Positions 8,345 to 16,865 are shown, numbered from the stretch's first letter. The stretch: 41,461 nt of DNA from Gammaproteobacteria bacterium (GCA_010027845.1 RGUL01000012.1:1-41461); one strand, 5' to 3'. A program made the numbers and translations. The notes: generated from the letters alone by a model not told the origin.

Positions 8345-8899
8345 ATGGCTTCACGTCTCACTCGCTTCGCACTCACACTCGCCGTCGCGGTGCTCGCAGC
8401 CCGCGCCGGTCACGCCGCCACCGAAACGCCGACCCCGGCAGTCGGCACGCCAGCACCGGCTTTCACTTTGCAGGATCAGAGCGGCAAGTCCGTGTCGCTC
8501 GCCGATCAAAAAGGCAAGTGGGTCGTGCTCTACTTCTACCCGAAGGACTTCACGCCGGGCTGCACCACGCAGGCTTGCGGCTTCCGTGACGATATCTTCG
8601 CCTTTCGTAAAGCCAACGCAGTGATCCTGGGCGTCAGCGTCGACGAGGTCACTTCCAAAAAAGATTTCGCGGAAAAATATAGCCTGCCGTTCCAGGTGCT
8701 GTCAGATGCGAAGACCGAGGTCACCAAGTCGTACGGCGCGCTGGTCGACTATCCGCAATTCAAGATTTACAACGTCGCGCGACGCGATACCTTCATCATC
8801 GACCCGCAAGGCAAGATCGCGAAGTACTACCGCGCCGTGAATCCTGACGGTCACTCGAAGCTCGTGCTCGCCGATCTCGCTGCACTGCAGGGCAAGTGA
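8345..8899 (+). CDS. Exported thioredoxin-dependent peroxiredoxin (Bcp/PrxQ type)
   Basis: 184 residues. A signal peptide (about 1-24, ending AGHA) precedes an AhpC/TSA domain. The peroxidatic Cys73 is in FTPGCTTQACGFRD, and Cys78 five residues on is the resolving Cys, the PrxQ/Bcp arrangement. It should reduce H2O2 or lipid hydroperoxides in the periplasm. The ATG at 8345 has GGAG seven bases upstream; an ATG at 8327 gives a charged, non-signal N-terminus and is rejected. It sits between the DUF1838 genes and the acyltransferase fusion. The reductant is not evident nearby. Confidence 0.9.
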   Translation: MASRLTRFALTLAVAVLAARAGHAATETPTPAVGTPAPAFTLQDQSGKSVSLADQKGKWVVLYFYPKDFTPGCTTQACGFRDDIFAFRKANAVILGVSVDEVTSKKDFAEKYSLPFQVLSDAKTEVTKSYGALVDYPQFKIYNVARRDTFIIDPQGKIAKYYRAVNPDGHSKLVLADLAALQGK

Positions 8900-8922
8900 G
8901 CCGCGTACTTTTGAGTTGATTT

Positions 8923-11268
8923 TTGCCACCCGTGCAGACGGTGGCGGCCGACGACTCGCGGCGCCTGCCAGGCCTAGACGGCCTGCGGGCGCTCGCGGTC
9001 GTGGCGGTGATGTTCTTCCACGCCGACTTCGCGTTCGCGCGCGGCGGCTACCTCGGCGTCGATCTGTTTTTCGTGCTGTCGGGTTTCCTCATCACCCGAC
9101 TTTTGATCGACGAAGTCGAACGTAGCGGCACGGTCGCACCGCTCGCGTTCTACGCCCGCCGGGCACGGCGCTTGCTGCCCGCGCTCTTCATGATGGTCGC
9201 GGCGGCGACCATCCTCGCCTGTGTCGCCGCACCGGATGCGCTCGGTCGGTTGCGCGACGATACGTTCGCCTCCGCGCTTTTTTTGACCAATTGGCACTTC
9301 ATCGCCCAGCAAACCACTTACTTCGAATTCACCGGTCGCCAACCGTTACTACAACATCTTTGGTCGTTGGCGATCGAGGAGCAGTTCTATCTACTCTGGC
9401 CGCTGGTGGTGCTCGGATTTCTGCGCGTCGGAGGCCGCATCGCACTCGGCTATGCCGCGATCGTGCTCGCCATCGCTTCCGCACTCTGGATGCACACGCT
9501 CGCAACGCAGCTCGGCTATCCCGAACGCGTCGACGTAAGTCGTGTTTACTTCGGCACCGACACCCACGCGCTAGGCTTGCTCGCCGGCGCTGCGCTCGCT
9601 GCGTTCGCGCGTCGAATCACCGACGACGCGGTGCTGCGCACACGGCTCGCGCATGCCGCGGGCTTCACGGCCGGTTCGGGTGCTCTGCTCGCGACGCTCG
9701 GTCTATTTGCGACCCTCGGCGAGAACAGCGGCTGGCTGTACCCTTATGGCTTCGCTGCCGCCGCACTCTGCGGCGTGCTGTTGATCGTCGCCTGCATTCA
9801 GCCGGGCGGCAGCTTCGGCGCGCTACTCGATCTGCAGCCCTTGCGCTGGCTGGGTGAGCGCTCGTACGGCATCTATCTTTGGCATTGGCCGATCTATCTG
9901 TTCACGCGACCCGAGATCGATCTGCCACTCGATCCCTGGCCGGCGTTCGCGCTGCGTATTTCTTTGACGCTCGGCGTCGCCGCGCTCTCGTATCGCTACG
10001 TCGAAGCACCGATCCTCGGTCGCGCGACGACCGGTCGAGTACTCGCACCGCGTTACGCCATCGGGCTCGTGGTCGCTGCGATCGCCGTCGCGCAGGCGTT
10101 CGCGCTGCGCACCGACTACGCCGCCGCACAGGCGGCACGCGCCGCCGCCGAAGCAGCCTTGCTTGCGAAGATCGAGCCGCCGCGCGCACGCGAAGACACC
10201 GTACTGCTCGAGCGTGGCGTGCGCTACGCCGGCGGCGTGACGGTGGTCGGCGACTCGGTCGCGCTAGGCGCTCGCGCGACTGTAGAGGCGACGCTGGACG
10301 ACGCCGTCGTTTACGCCCAAGTCGGCTGGCAGGCCGCGGACATGCTGCAACTTTTGCAAGGCATCCAGGCGGCCGGCGAGCTACGGCCAAAAGTTTTGAT
10401 CCACCTCGGCACCAACGGCTACGTCACCGAACAGCAGTTGCGCAAGATGCTCGATCTGCTGCGCGATCGCGAGCAAGTGCTGTTCATGAACTCGCGCGTA
10501 CCGCGACGCTGGATGACCGCGAACAACGCGCTGCTGAAAGAAGTCATTCCCCGCTATCCGAACGCCGTGCTGATCGATTGGGAGCGCGCGTCGGCGAACA
10601 AACCGGAGTTTTTCGTCACCGACGGCATCCATCTCTCGAGCGCGGGTAAACGCGCCTACGTCGCCGGCATCGTGAAAGCCGGACGATTTCGCAAGTTGAC
10701 CGTCGACGTCGCCGTACCCGCCGATTTGCGCGACGCACTGCGGCCGGTGGAACCCGAGCCGTCCGAACCACAAGATTATTCACCGACGCTGGTGCGCTAC
10801 CCCGAACCGATCGCAGCCGATTCTTTTTGGCGCGAAATGGCACGCTGCGAGTCCAACTCCAATTGGAGTGATGGTGGCGAGTTCGCGGGTGGACTCGGAA
10901 TTTATGTCGGCTCGTGGCGTGAGTGGGGGGGTGGCGAATTTGCCGAGACGCCCGACAAAGCTACACCCGAGCAACAAATCGTCATCGCCAATCGGATCTC
11001 AACCCAAGGCTGGCTACGGCCGGACGGCAGCATGCAAGAGCCCGTGGGATTTTTCGGTTGGGGTTGTCTGCGCGTCATCGGCCGACCGACGCTGATGATG
11101 TTCACGCCCGACAGTTTGCTCAAACAAAAATTCCGGCCCGGCCAACGCGGGCAGGCGGTGCGCGATTTGCAAACTTTGCTCGAACTACCCGCCACCGGTG
11201 TCTATGACACCGCGACCGCGGCGGCCACCGCTGCAGCGACCGCAGCCCCGATCAAACCGGCGACATGA
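8923..11268 (+). CDS. Acyltransferase_3-SGNH-Rpf-like muralytic-PG-binding fusion protein
   Basis: 781 residues from a TTG at 8923; GTG codons at 8932 and 8941 are alternatives and no ribosome site decides. Residues 12-385 are an OafA/Acyltransferase_3 membrane domain (His33 in MFFHADF, RRARRLLPAL, WSLAIEEQFYLLWP, ERSYGIYLWHWP) that moves acyl groups across the membrane. Residues 435-590 are an SGNH domain with GDS (Ser445), GTN (496-498) and DGIH (Asp567, His570). Residues 634-718 match the resuscitation-promoting-factor lysozyme-like domain: FWREMARCESNSNW with Glu643, GGLGIYVGSWREWGG, QQIVIANRISTQGW and a second Cys in GWGC. Residues 738-770 look like a peptidoglycan-binding repeat. Expected role: O-acylation of peptidoglycan or a periplasmic glycan, with wall cleavage in the same chain. 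It overlaps the next gene (ATGA). Confidence 0.85.
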   Translation: MPPVQTVAADDSRRLPGLDGLRALAVVAVMFFHADFAFARGGYLGVDLFFVLSGFLITRLLIDEVERSGTVAPLAFYARRARRLLPALFMMVAAATILACVAAPDALGRLRDDTFASALFLTNWHFIAQQTTYFEFTGRQPLLQHLWSLAIEEQFYLLWPLVVLGFLRVGGRIALGYAAIVLAIASALWMHTLATQLGYPERVDVSRVYFGTDTHALGLLAGAALAAFARRITDDAVLRTRLAHAAGFTAGSGALLATLGLFATLGENSGWLYPYGFAAAALCGVLLIVACIQPGGSFGALLDLQPLRWLGERSYGIYLWHWPIYLFTRPEIDLPLDPWPAFALRISLTLGVAALSYRYVEAPILGRATTGRVLAPRYAIGLVVAAIAVAQAFALRTDYAAAQAARAAAEAALLAKIEPPRAREDTVLLERGVRYAGGVTVVGDSVALGARATVEATLDDAVVYAQVGWQAADMLQLLQGIQAAGELRPKVLIHLGTNGYVTEQQLRKMLDLLRDREQVLFMNSRVPRRWMTANNALLKEVIPRYPNAVLIDWERASANKPEFFVTDGIHLSSAGKRAYVAGIVKAGRFRKLTVDVAVPADLRDALRPVEPEPSEPQDYSPTLVRYPEPIAADSFWREMARCESNSNWSDGGEFAGGLGIYVGSWREWGGGEFAETPDKATPEQQIVIANRISTQGWLRPDGSMQEPVGFFGWGCLRVIGRPTLMMFTPDSLLKQKFRPGQRGQAVRDLQTLLELPATGVYDTATAAATAAATAAPIKPAT

Positions 11269-12509
11269 GAGGCCGAGCGAGTTTTTTGATCGTGGCGCTG
11301 ATCGCGAGTGTTTTCGCCTCCTTGCCGCCGATCGCATTCGCTGCAGACGATCCGCTCGTTTGTCCTGCCGACGCGCATCGCCCGCTACGAATGCGAGACG
11401 ACGAACTTCGGCCGACGATCATCGCCCGCGCCGCCGATGCACGACCGCTTCCGCGCAGTGTCGCCTTATGGGGCGACAGTCACCTTGCTGCACCGACGTT
11501 CGCAGCCGAACTGCAGCGCGTACTCGAGGCGCGCGGCCTCGCGGTACGGCGTAACTTCATCGCACCCTACTTCGACCGCCCGGGCGTCGGGATCGCCGTG
11601 CGAAACTTTTGTGCCAGTCGCAACTGGCGCTTCGTCGCCGCGTACACAACAAAAAAATCCGACGGCAGTGCCGATCTCGGTCCGGCGCTCGCCAAATTCG
11701 AGACCAACACACCCGACGCCTATCTTTGGTTGGACTTGCGCGACGCGGACGGCGTAGCCGACGCCTTCGGCCTACGGCTCGCCTTCGAAGCACACGCGGC
11801 CGACGACGGCACTGCGGCGACCATCGAACTCGTGTTCGACGACGACGCGCCCCGTCGCATCTCACTAGAAGGTGATGCACAGGGCGTCGGCGAGCTCACG
11901 CTCGCACAAGACCGTGCGATCGGCACACTGCGCTTACGCGTTCTCACGGGGCGGGTCGCGCTGCGCGGTATCGCGCCTTGGCGCCCCTCGCTCTCGCCAC
12001 AAACGGTGCGACTCGACGTGTTCGCGATTCCCGGCGCGACGGTCACGCCATGGTCCGAGCTCGATCCTGCGATTCTCGCGGCTGCGCCGGGCATCGCGTC
12101 ACCGGAATTGGTGGTGCTCGAGTACGGCACCAACGAGGCGAACAATGCCTTCGAACCGCGCAACTATCGCGCTGCATTATCGAAAGCGGTGACGAATTTA
12201 CGCGCGGCGTTTCCGCAAGCCGAATGCGTCTTACTCGGCCCACCCGATCGCGGCGTTCGCGCGCGCAAAGGTCGCGTCGATCGACTGCGTCATGCGCGCT
12301 TGCATGTGCGAATCAACGAAATTCAAGCACAGATCGCGGTGGAGCGCGGCTGTCGCCACTTCGATTGGCAACGGTTCATGGGTGGTGCGGGCAGCGCGTA
12401 CGAGTGGGCGCGTGCAAGGCCAGCTTTGATGTCGGGCGATCTCACGCACTTGAGCCGCGACGGTACACGTCGCAGTGCCAACGCCTTCGCAAATTTTTTG
12501 GGTTGGTGA
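11265..12509 (+). CDS. Secreted SGNH/GDSL hydrolase
   Basis: 414 residues with a signal peptide (about 1-27, ending AFA). The nucleophile motif is GDSH (Ser72), an EYGTNEANNAF block stands for block III, and the C-terminal DLTHLSRDG gives Asp392 and His395. Between them, about residues 145-240, is a beta-rich insertion. SGNH enzymes with such a jelly-roll insertion are often cell-wall or glycan esterases or acyltransferases, for example Ape/PatB types; that comparison is from memory. ATGA coupling to the acyltransferase fusion suggests they add, transfer or remove the same acyl group. It could be an esterase that reverses the modification. Convergent with the monooxygenase gene, one base apart. 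Confidence 0.82.
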   Translation: MRGRASFLIVALIASVFASLPPIAFAADDPLVCPADAHRPLRMRDDELRPTIIARAADARPLPRSVALWGDSHLAAPTFAAELQRVLEARGLAVRRNFIAPYFDRPGVGIAVRNFCASRNWRFVAAYTTKKSDGSADLGPALAKFETNTPDAYLWLDLRDADGVADAFGLRLAFEAHAADDGTAATIELVFDDDAPRRISLEGDAQGVGELTLAQDRAIGTLRLRVLTGRVALRGIAPWRPSLSPQTVRLDVFAIPGATVTPWSELDPAILAAAPGIASPELVVLEYGTNEANNAFEPRNYRAALSKAVTNLRAAFPQAECVLLGPPDRGVRARKGRVDRLRHARLHVRINEIQAQIAVERGCRHFDWQRFMGGAGSAYEWARARPALMSGDLTHLSRDGTRRSANAFANFLGW

Positions 12510-12510
12510 G

Positions 12511-13683
12511 TTAGACCGCGACGGCGTGTGCGTCGTACGCAAACAGCCCCAAAGAATCTTCCGAAACTTCTTGTGTGCGGCCGAAGGAATCCGGGTCGTG
12601 CGACATCAAACGCAGTCCACGGCGCGCGGACTCACGCTGCACGAAGCTCGCACGTTCGTGACGCGCGCGTTCGAACGCGACCAGCGCGGAGCCGACCTCG
12701 CCATGCGTAGCGAGCGCGCGGGCGAGCACCACGCCGTCCTCGATGCCGAGTGCTGCGCCCATACCCATGAACGGCACCATAGGATGTGCCGCATCGCCGG
12801 CGACCACGACGTTGCCTTGCTGCCAACGTGGGAGTGCTTGTCGAACGTGGATCGCCCACTTGAAGCATTGCGCCGGCGGCAGATGCAAAATGGTGTCTGC
12901 AATATCTTCGTGCCAACCGTCGTACTGCGCGCGAAGTTCTTCGATGGTCGACGGAATCATCCAGCCTTCGTCGGTCCAACCGTCCGAACGTGCGACCGCG
13001 ACGACGTTCACGAGCGAGCCGTGGCGCACGTGATAGCGCATGAACATCCGCTCGATACCGATGAAAAGTTGCGCGGGCGGTTCGAGCGGTCGCGCGAGCA
13101 CGCTCTGCGGCACGAGTCCGCGCCACGCGATGTAGCCGCTGAATTCGGCGGGCGTCACACCGAACAAAGCGTGACACACGGCTGATTTCAAACCGTCGCA
13201 ACCGAGCACGGCGTCCGCGAGGACACGCGCACCGTTCGCGAAGGCGAGTTCGGTCGCGTCGCCGCGCGATTCCAAACCGACTAAGGCATGCGCCGTATGC
13301 AGTTCGATCGAGGGTTGACGAGCGACCGCTCGCACGAGCATGTCGAGCAGATCGGCGCGATGAATTTGAAAATACGGCGCGCCGTAACGCGCGCGGATCG
13401 CAGCGCCACGCTCGCTGCGTGTGAGTATCGCAGCGCTGCGCCAATGCCGGGTGAGGCCGGTGTGCGGCTCGTCGCAGTCACGCTCGAGGTCGTCGCCGAG
13501 CCCGAGGCCGATCAAGGCGCGGGTGGCATTCGGGCTGAGCGTGAGCCCAGCGCCGACCTCGCCGAGCGCGGCGCTGCGTTCGAACACGGAAATTCTCTTG
13601 AATCCGCAGCGCGCGAGCGCCAAGGCGGCGGTCATACCGCAAATCCCCGCACCCACCACGGCGATTCTCGCCTCGCGATCCAT
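12511..13683 (-). CDS. FAD-dependent aromatic-type monooxygenase (group A flavoprotein)
   Basis: 390 residues. VVGAGICGMTAALALA (GxGxxG) begins at residue 9, a DG motif is in LGCDGLKS, and the GD motif is GDAAHPMVPFMGMGAALGIEDG-like near residue 285. This is the PHBH/salicylate hydroxylase/3-hydroxybenzoate 6-hydroxylase group, which uses NAD(P)H and O2 to hydroxylate a small aromatic. The ATG at 13683 directly precedes the FAD motif; the longer open frame upstream is out of character and rejected. The gene is alone on its strand and divergent from cytochrome c5, so its substrate cannot be inferred from neighbours. Confidence 0.85.
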   Translation of the reverse strand: MDREARIAVVGAGICGMTAALALARCGFKRISVFERSAALGEVGAGLTLSPNATRALIGLGLGDDLERDCDEPHTGLTRHWRSAAILTRSERGAAIRARYGAPYFQIHRADLLDMLVRAVARQPSIELHTAHALVGLESRGDATELAFANGARVLADAVLGCDGLKSAVCHALFGVTPAEFSGYIAWRGLVPQSVLARPLEPPAQLFIGIERMFMRYHVRHGSLVNVVAVARSDGWTDEGWMIPSTIEELRAQYDGWHEDIADTILHLPPAQCFKWAIHVRQALPRWQQGNVVVAGDAAHPMVPFMGMGAALGIEDGVVLARALATHGEVGSALVAFERARHERASFVQRESARRGLRLMSHDPDSFGRTQEVSEDSLGLFAYDAHAVAV

Positions 13684-13776
13684 GCGCTCGATTGTCGCCG
13701 ACCGACGCCGCTGCGCACGTCGCACCGCCCACGGACGGCCACCCCGTGGCGGCGGGCCCGAGCGCGGCCGAGCGAC

Positions 13777-13806
13777 TTGGGAGCGCGCGCGACGAGCGGC
13801 TATACT
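13777..13806 (+). promoter_or_regulatory. Sigma-70-type promoter for cytochrome c5
   Basis: TTGGGA at 13777-13782 and TATACT at 13801-13806 are separated by 18 bp, giving a leader of about 33 bases before the GTG at 13846. It lies in the divergent gap with the monooxygenase gene. Prediction from sequence only. Confidence 0.5.
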
Positions 13807-13845
13807 CCCGGCCCTCCGAATTACACGTTGACGCGGGAAAACATA

Positions 13846-14361
13846 GTGGCCACCTCGGACTCCAAGTTCTTCAACATCTTCAGCCTCGTCATCGGGCTGC
13901 TCGTGCTGATCACGATCCTCATCTTCGCGTTCGCGCGCGCGGTCGGTCACGACCTCCAAACTGCGAAGCGTACCTCCGAGGCTCGCTATGTGAGCGAGGT
14001 CGATGCGCGCGTCACCGGCGCCCGCGTCGCCGTCGCCGGACAAGACAACTCGGCGCTCACCATCCAGCCCGCTGCCGGCGCCGCCGTGACCGCGGCACTC
14101 ACGCTGCCGACCGACGGCTTGTCAACCTATGAAACCGTCTGCGGTGCCTGTCATGCGCAAGGCATCGGTGGTGCGCCGAAGGCCGGCGACAAGAGTGCAT
14201 GGAGTGCGCGCATCGCCCAAGGGCAAGCGACTCTCTATAAGCACGCGCTCGAAGGCTACAACGGCAAAGGCGGCGTCATGCCGGCCAAGGGCGGTCGCAC
14301 CGATCTGACCGACGAGCTGGTCAAGTCGGCAGTCGATCACATGGTGGGGCTCGCGAAGTAA
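13846..14361 (+). CDS. Membrane-anchored cytochrome c5
   Basis: 171 residues from GTG at 13846, preceded by GGGAAA. An uncleaved N-terminal anchor (about 9-31) follows the typical start KFFNIFSLVIGLLVLI. A low-complexity Ala-rich linker leads to one heme c domain with CGACH (Cys99, Cys102, His103) and a distal Met in GGVMPAKGG. It should be a periplasmic monoheme electron carrier feeding terminal oxidases or other acceptors. The family is common in gammaproteobacteria. Convergent with comM, 16 bp apart; no hairpin terminator is visible between them. Confidence 0.88.
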   Translation: MATSDSKFFNIFSLVIGLLVLITILIFAFARAVGHDLQTAKRTSEARYVSEVDARVTGARVAVAGQDNSALTIQPAAGAAVTAALTLPTDGLSTYETVCGACHAQGIGGAPKAGDKSAWSARIAQGQATLYKHALEGYNGKGGVMPAKGGRTDLTDELVKSAVDHMVGLAK

Positions 14362-14377
14362 AGCGTCTGCGATTTTT

Positions 14378-15946
14378 CTAGGCGCGGTCGCTCGCGTCTT
14401 CATCGAGCGCGCTGCGCAAGCGCAACGATTCGGCGACGTTTACGTCGCCGATCGCATTTTTGGCCTCGAGATCGGCGAGCGTGCGCGCCACGCGCAAGCA
14501 ACGCTGCAAACCACGCATGCTGAGCCCACGCAGCGCGCGTGCACGTAGCAAAAGTTGTTGTGCCGACGGTTCGAGCGACGCGTGCTGCTCGAGGGCGGCG
14601 CCGTCCAGCGTGGCATTCAGACAGCCTTGTCGACGCCATTGACGTTCGCGCGCAGCGACGATGCGTGCACATCGCGTCTGCTGGGGTTGACGGTCCGCCT
14701 GCGACGTACGCGCACGGTGCGCGGCGAGATCGGCGTCCGACACGGCAGCGAGCGCAACCCGCAAGTCGATGCGATCGAGTAGCGGCCCCGAGAGTCGGCG
14801 TCGATAACGCTCGACCTCGACGCTCTTGCAGCGACAACGGCGCGTGGCATCGCCGGCGTGTCCGCAGGGGCACGGGTTCATCGCTGCGATCAATTGAAAT
14901 CCGGCCGGATACTCGGCGCGACCACCGACGCGCGCCAAAGAAACCGTGCCGCTCTCGAGTGGCTCGCGCAACGCCTCGAGCACGCGACGTTCGAACTCCG
15001 GCAATTCGTCGAGGAACAATACGCCGCGGTGCGCGAGCGTGATTTCGCCGGGCAGGCTACGCGGTCCGCCACCGATGATCGCGCCGGCCGAGGCCGTGTG
15101 GTGCGGCGCGCGAAACGGTCGCTCGATCTGCGTCGCCGCGATCGCACCCGGACGCAATGCCACCGAAGCGATCATCGCGACCTCCAAGGCTTCGTCCGCA
15201 TGCAAGGGTGGTAACAAGCCCGGCAAACGCTGCGCGAGCATACTTTTGCCACAGCCCGGCGGACCGACGAGTAACAATCCGTGACCGCCGGCGGCGGCCA
15301 CTTCCAGCGCGCGCTTGGCTTCGGCTTGGCCGCACAGATCTTCGAGGGTCGGCGAATGTTCGTCCGTCGCAGCGGCGCGCGGCGCCGGTCCGCTGAACTG
15401 CGCCGCAGAAATTTTTTCTACGCCGGTGAGATGACCACAAACCTCGCGCAACGAGCGTGCGCCATATGCACACACCTCGGGCATGAAACGCAGATCGTCG
15501 AGGTTCGCCGCCGGCAAGATCAACGCGCGACCGGCGGCATGTGCCGCGACCGCAGCGGGTAACGCCCCACGTACCGCGCGCACTTCACCGTCGAGACCGA
15601 GTTCGCCCAAAAGTTCTAAGATTTCGGCGCGTGGTGCGTGGCGATCGCCATCGATTGATAGTTGCCCCGAGGCAAGCAAGATTCCGATTGCGATCGCGAG
15701 ATCGAAGCGGCCGCCGTCCTTCGGCAAGTCGGCGGGTGCGAGATTCACCGTAATGCGGCCGGCGGGAAATTCATAGCCCGAATTCACGAGCGCTGCGCGC
15801 ACTCGCTCTTTGCTTTCTTTGACTTCGGTAGCGGGCAAGCCGACGATGGTGAAACTCGGCAAGCCGGCGCCGAGATGCACCTCGACCTCGACCGCCGGCG
15901 CGGTGAGCCCCTCCTGCGCGCGACATGCCACGCGCGAAACCGCCAT
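14378..15946 (-). CDS. comM: ComM/YifB family AAA+ helicase
   Basis: 522 residues, the usual length. The N-terminal ChlI-like domain has HLGAGLPSFTIVGLP and ESKERVRAALVNSG. AAA+ motifs are Walker A GPPGCGKS, Walker B VLFLDELPEF and RAPHHTASAGAIIGG. The Cys-rich NPCPCGHAGDATRRCRC zinc-like site is present, as is a C-terminal helical domain. ComM is a hexameric branch-migration helicase that helps integrate DNA taken up by natural transformation, but it is also kept in many species not known to be competent. The ATG at 15946 has GAGG upstream. It is directly downstream of ubiK in the same direction with a 10-bp gap, a known gammaproteobacterial pairing. Confidence 0.93.
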   Translation of the reverse strand: MAVSRVACRAQEGLTAPAVEVEVHLGAGLPSFTIVGLPATEVKESKERVRAALVNSGYEFPAGRITVNLAPADLPKDGGRFDLAIAIGILLASGQLSIDGDRHAPRAEILELLGELGLDGEVRAVRGALPAAVAAHAAGRALILPAANLDDLRFMPEVCAYGARSLREVCGHLTGVEKISAAQFSGPAPRAAATDEHSPTLEDLCGQAEAKRALEVAAAGGHGLLLVGPPGCGKSMLAQRLPGLLPPLHADEALEVAMIASVALRPGAIAATQIERPFRAPHHTASAGAIIGGGPRSLPGEITLAHRGVLFLDELPEFERRVLEALREPLESGTVSLARVGGRAEYPAGFQLIAAMNPCPCGHAGDATRRCRCKSVEVERYRRRLSGPLLDRIDLRVALAAVSDADLAAHRARTSQADRQPQQTRCARIVAARERQWRRQGCLNATLDGAALEQHASLEPSAQQLLLRARALRGLSMRGLQRCLRVARTLADLEAKNAIGDVNVAESLRLRSALDEDASDRA

Positions 15947-15956
15947 CGGGACCGCC

Positions 15957-16220
15957 TCAGTCGCGGCGATTGGCCGACGCGCTGGCAGCGATCTGCGCTT
16001 CGAGTTCGGCGATGCGCCGCTCAAGGGTTTCGAGTTGCGCGCGCGTTCGTTCGAGCACTTTGCTTTGCACGTCGAAGTCGTCGCGCGAGACGAGGTCGAG
16101 CTTGCTCAGGTTGGCTCGCAACACGGCACGAAAATTTTCTTCGAGGTCGTGGCGTGCCTCGCGCAAAGCGGGCGGGACGCTGTCACCGAGACGACGCGCG
16201 AGCTCTTCGATTTTGATCAT
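15957..16220 (-). CDS. ubiK: Ubiquinone biosynthesis accessory factor UbiK
   Basis: 87 residues starting MIKIEELARRLGDSVPPAL with GGAGG upstream. The body shows DLEENFRAVLRANLSKLDLVSR and DDFDVQSKVLERTRAQLETL, followed by a C-terminal coiled coil (RRIAELEAQIA). This is the YqiC/BMFP family; UbiK works with UbiJ as an assembly factor of the soluble ubiquinone-synthesis complex. It is divergent from glnK with 280 bp between; that gap contains the glnK sigma-54 promoter and an inverted repeat. Confidence 0.92.
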   Translation of the reverse strand: MIKIEELARRLGDSVPPALREARHDLEENFRAVLRANLSKLDLVSRDDFDVQSKVLERTRAQLETLERRIAELEAQIAASASANRRD

Positions 16221-16275
16221 CACGAACCTCCGACTGCCCCTAATTGACGCACGAGCGAGTGCTAGCGGACCCAAA

Positions 16276-16307
16276 ACGGTGCGTTCGAGGGGGCGAAAAC
16301 GCACCGT
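16276..16307. repeat. Perfect 10-bp inverted repeat in the ubiK-glnK gap
   Basis: ACGGTGCGTT at 16276-16285 and AACGCACCGT at 16298-16307 are exact reverse complements with a 12-bp spacer. They lie 17 bp upstream of the -24 box of the sigma-54 promoter. The half-site orientation (GGTGC...GCACC) is opposite to the usual NtrC dyad, and the distance is shorter than typical enhancers, so it is called only as a possible operator or hairpin. Confidence 0.5.
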
Positions 16308-16323
16308 GCACCCTAAAAAGCGC

Positions 16324-16339
16324 TGGCACGGAATCTGCA
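16324..16339 (+). promoter_or_regulatory. Sigma-54 (RpoN) promoter for glnK-amtB
   Basis: TGGCACG (16324-16330), four bases, then CTGCA (16335-16339). The invariant GG at 16325-16326 and GC at 16337-16338 are exactly ten bases apart, as sigma-54 needs, and only one base departs from the TGGCACG-N4-TTGCA consensus. The predicted start is near 16350, leaving a leader of about 150 bases before glnK. NtrC-activated expression under nitrogen limitation is the established pattern for this operon. Confidence 0.85.
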
Positions 16340-16500
16340 AAACCCGTTTCGGCACGCTGTGGGCGGAGGTAAGGATACCGCGCGGCGTGCACGGCCGGCG
16401 CGTCGTATTCGACGTCCGTACGCACAGTTTCACCATCGACCGTCTCGACCAACGAACCCATCGATTCACTCACATGGAAGCGCCGCTCGCCCTCGCAACG

Positions 16501-16839
16501 ATGAAGATGATCACCGCCATCATCCGGCCGTTCAAACTCGGCGACCTCGAGCTCGCGGTCGCGCATCTCGGCGTGCAGGGCATGACGGTGACCGAGTCGC
16601 TCGGTTACGGCACCGAACGCGGGCATCGCGAGTACTACCGCGGCGCCGATTATTTGATCGATTTCGCGCCGCGGACGCACGTACAAATCGCCGTCGACGA
16701 CGCCATCGTCGAGCCGGTCGTCGATGCGATCGCGAACGTGAGTCGCACCGGTCGCATCGGCGACGGCAAAATTTTCGTGACCGACATCGAACAAGCCGTT
16801 CGCATCCGCACCGGTGAAACCGGTGTATCGGCCACTTGA
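16501..16839 (+). CDS. glnK: Nitrogen regulatory PII protein GlnK/GlnB
   Basis: 112 residues, the standard PII length, starting MKMITAIIRPFKLGDLELAV at 16501. An in-frame ATG at 16474 would add nine residues not seen in the family. The T-loop GHREYYRGADY has Tyr51, the residue uridylylated by GlnD. Near the C-terminus are TGRIGDGKIFV (nucleotide-binding B-loop) and RIRTGETG. PII trimers sense ATP/ADP and 2-oxoglutarate; GlnK blocks AmtB when ammonium is plentiful. The pair with amtB 26 bp downstream and the sigma-54 promoter make GlnK the better name than GlnB. No clear ribosome site precedes the start. Confidence 0.93.
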   Translation: MKMITAIIRPFKLGDLELAVAHLGVQGMTVTESLGYGTERGHREYYRGADYLIDFAPRTHVQIAVDDAIVEPVVDAIANVSRTGRIGDGKIFVTDIEQAVRIRTGETGVSAT

Positions 16840-16865
16840 TTCACGACGTGTACGGAGAGAAGCCC

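Noticed and set aside
16298-16312. NtrC binding site in GCACCGTGCACC
   Set aside because: The two half-sites are too close together for an NtrC dyad, and the position is only about 12 bp from the -24 box.
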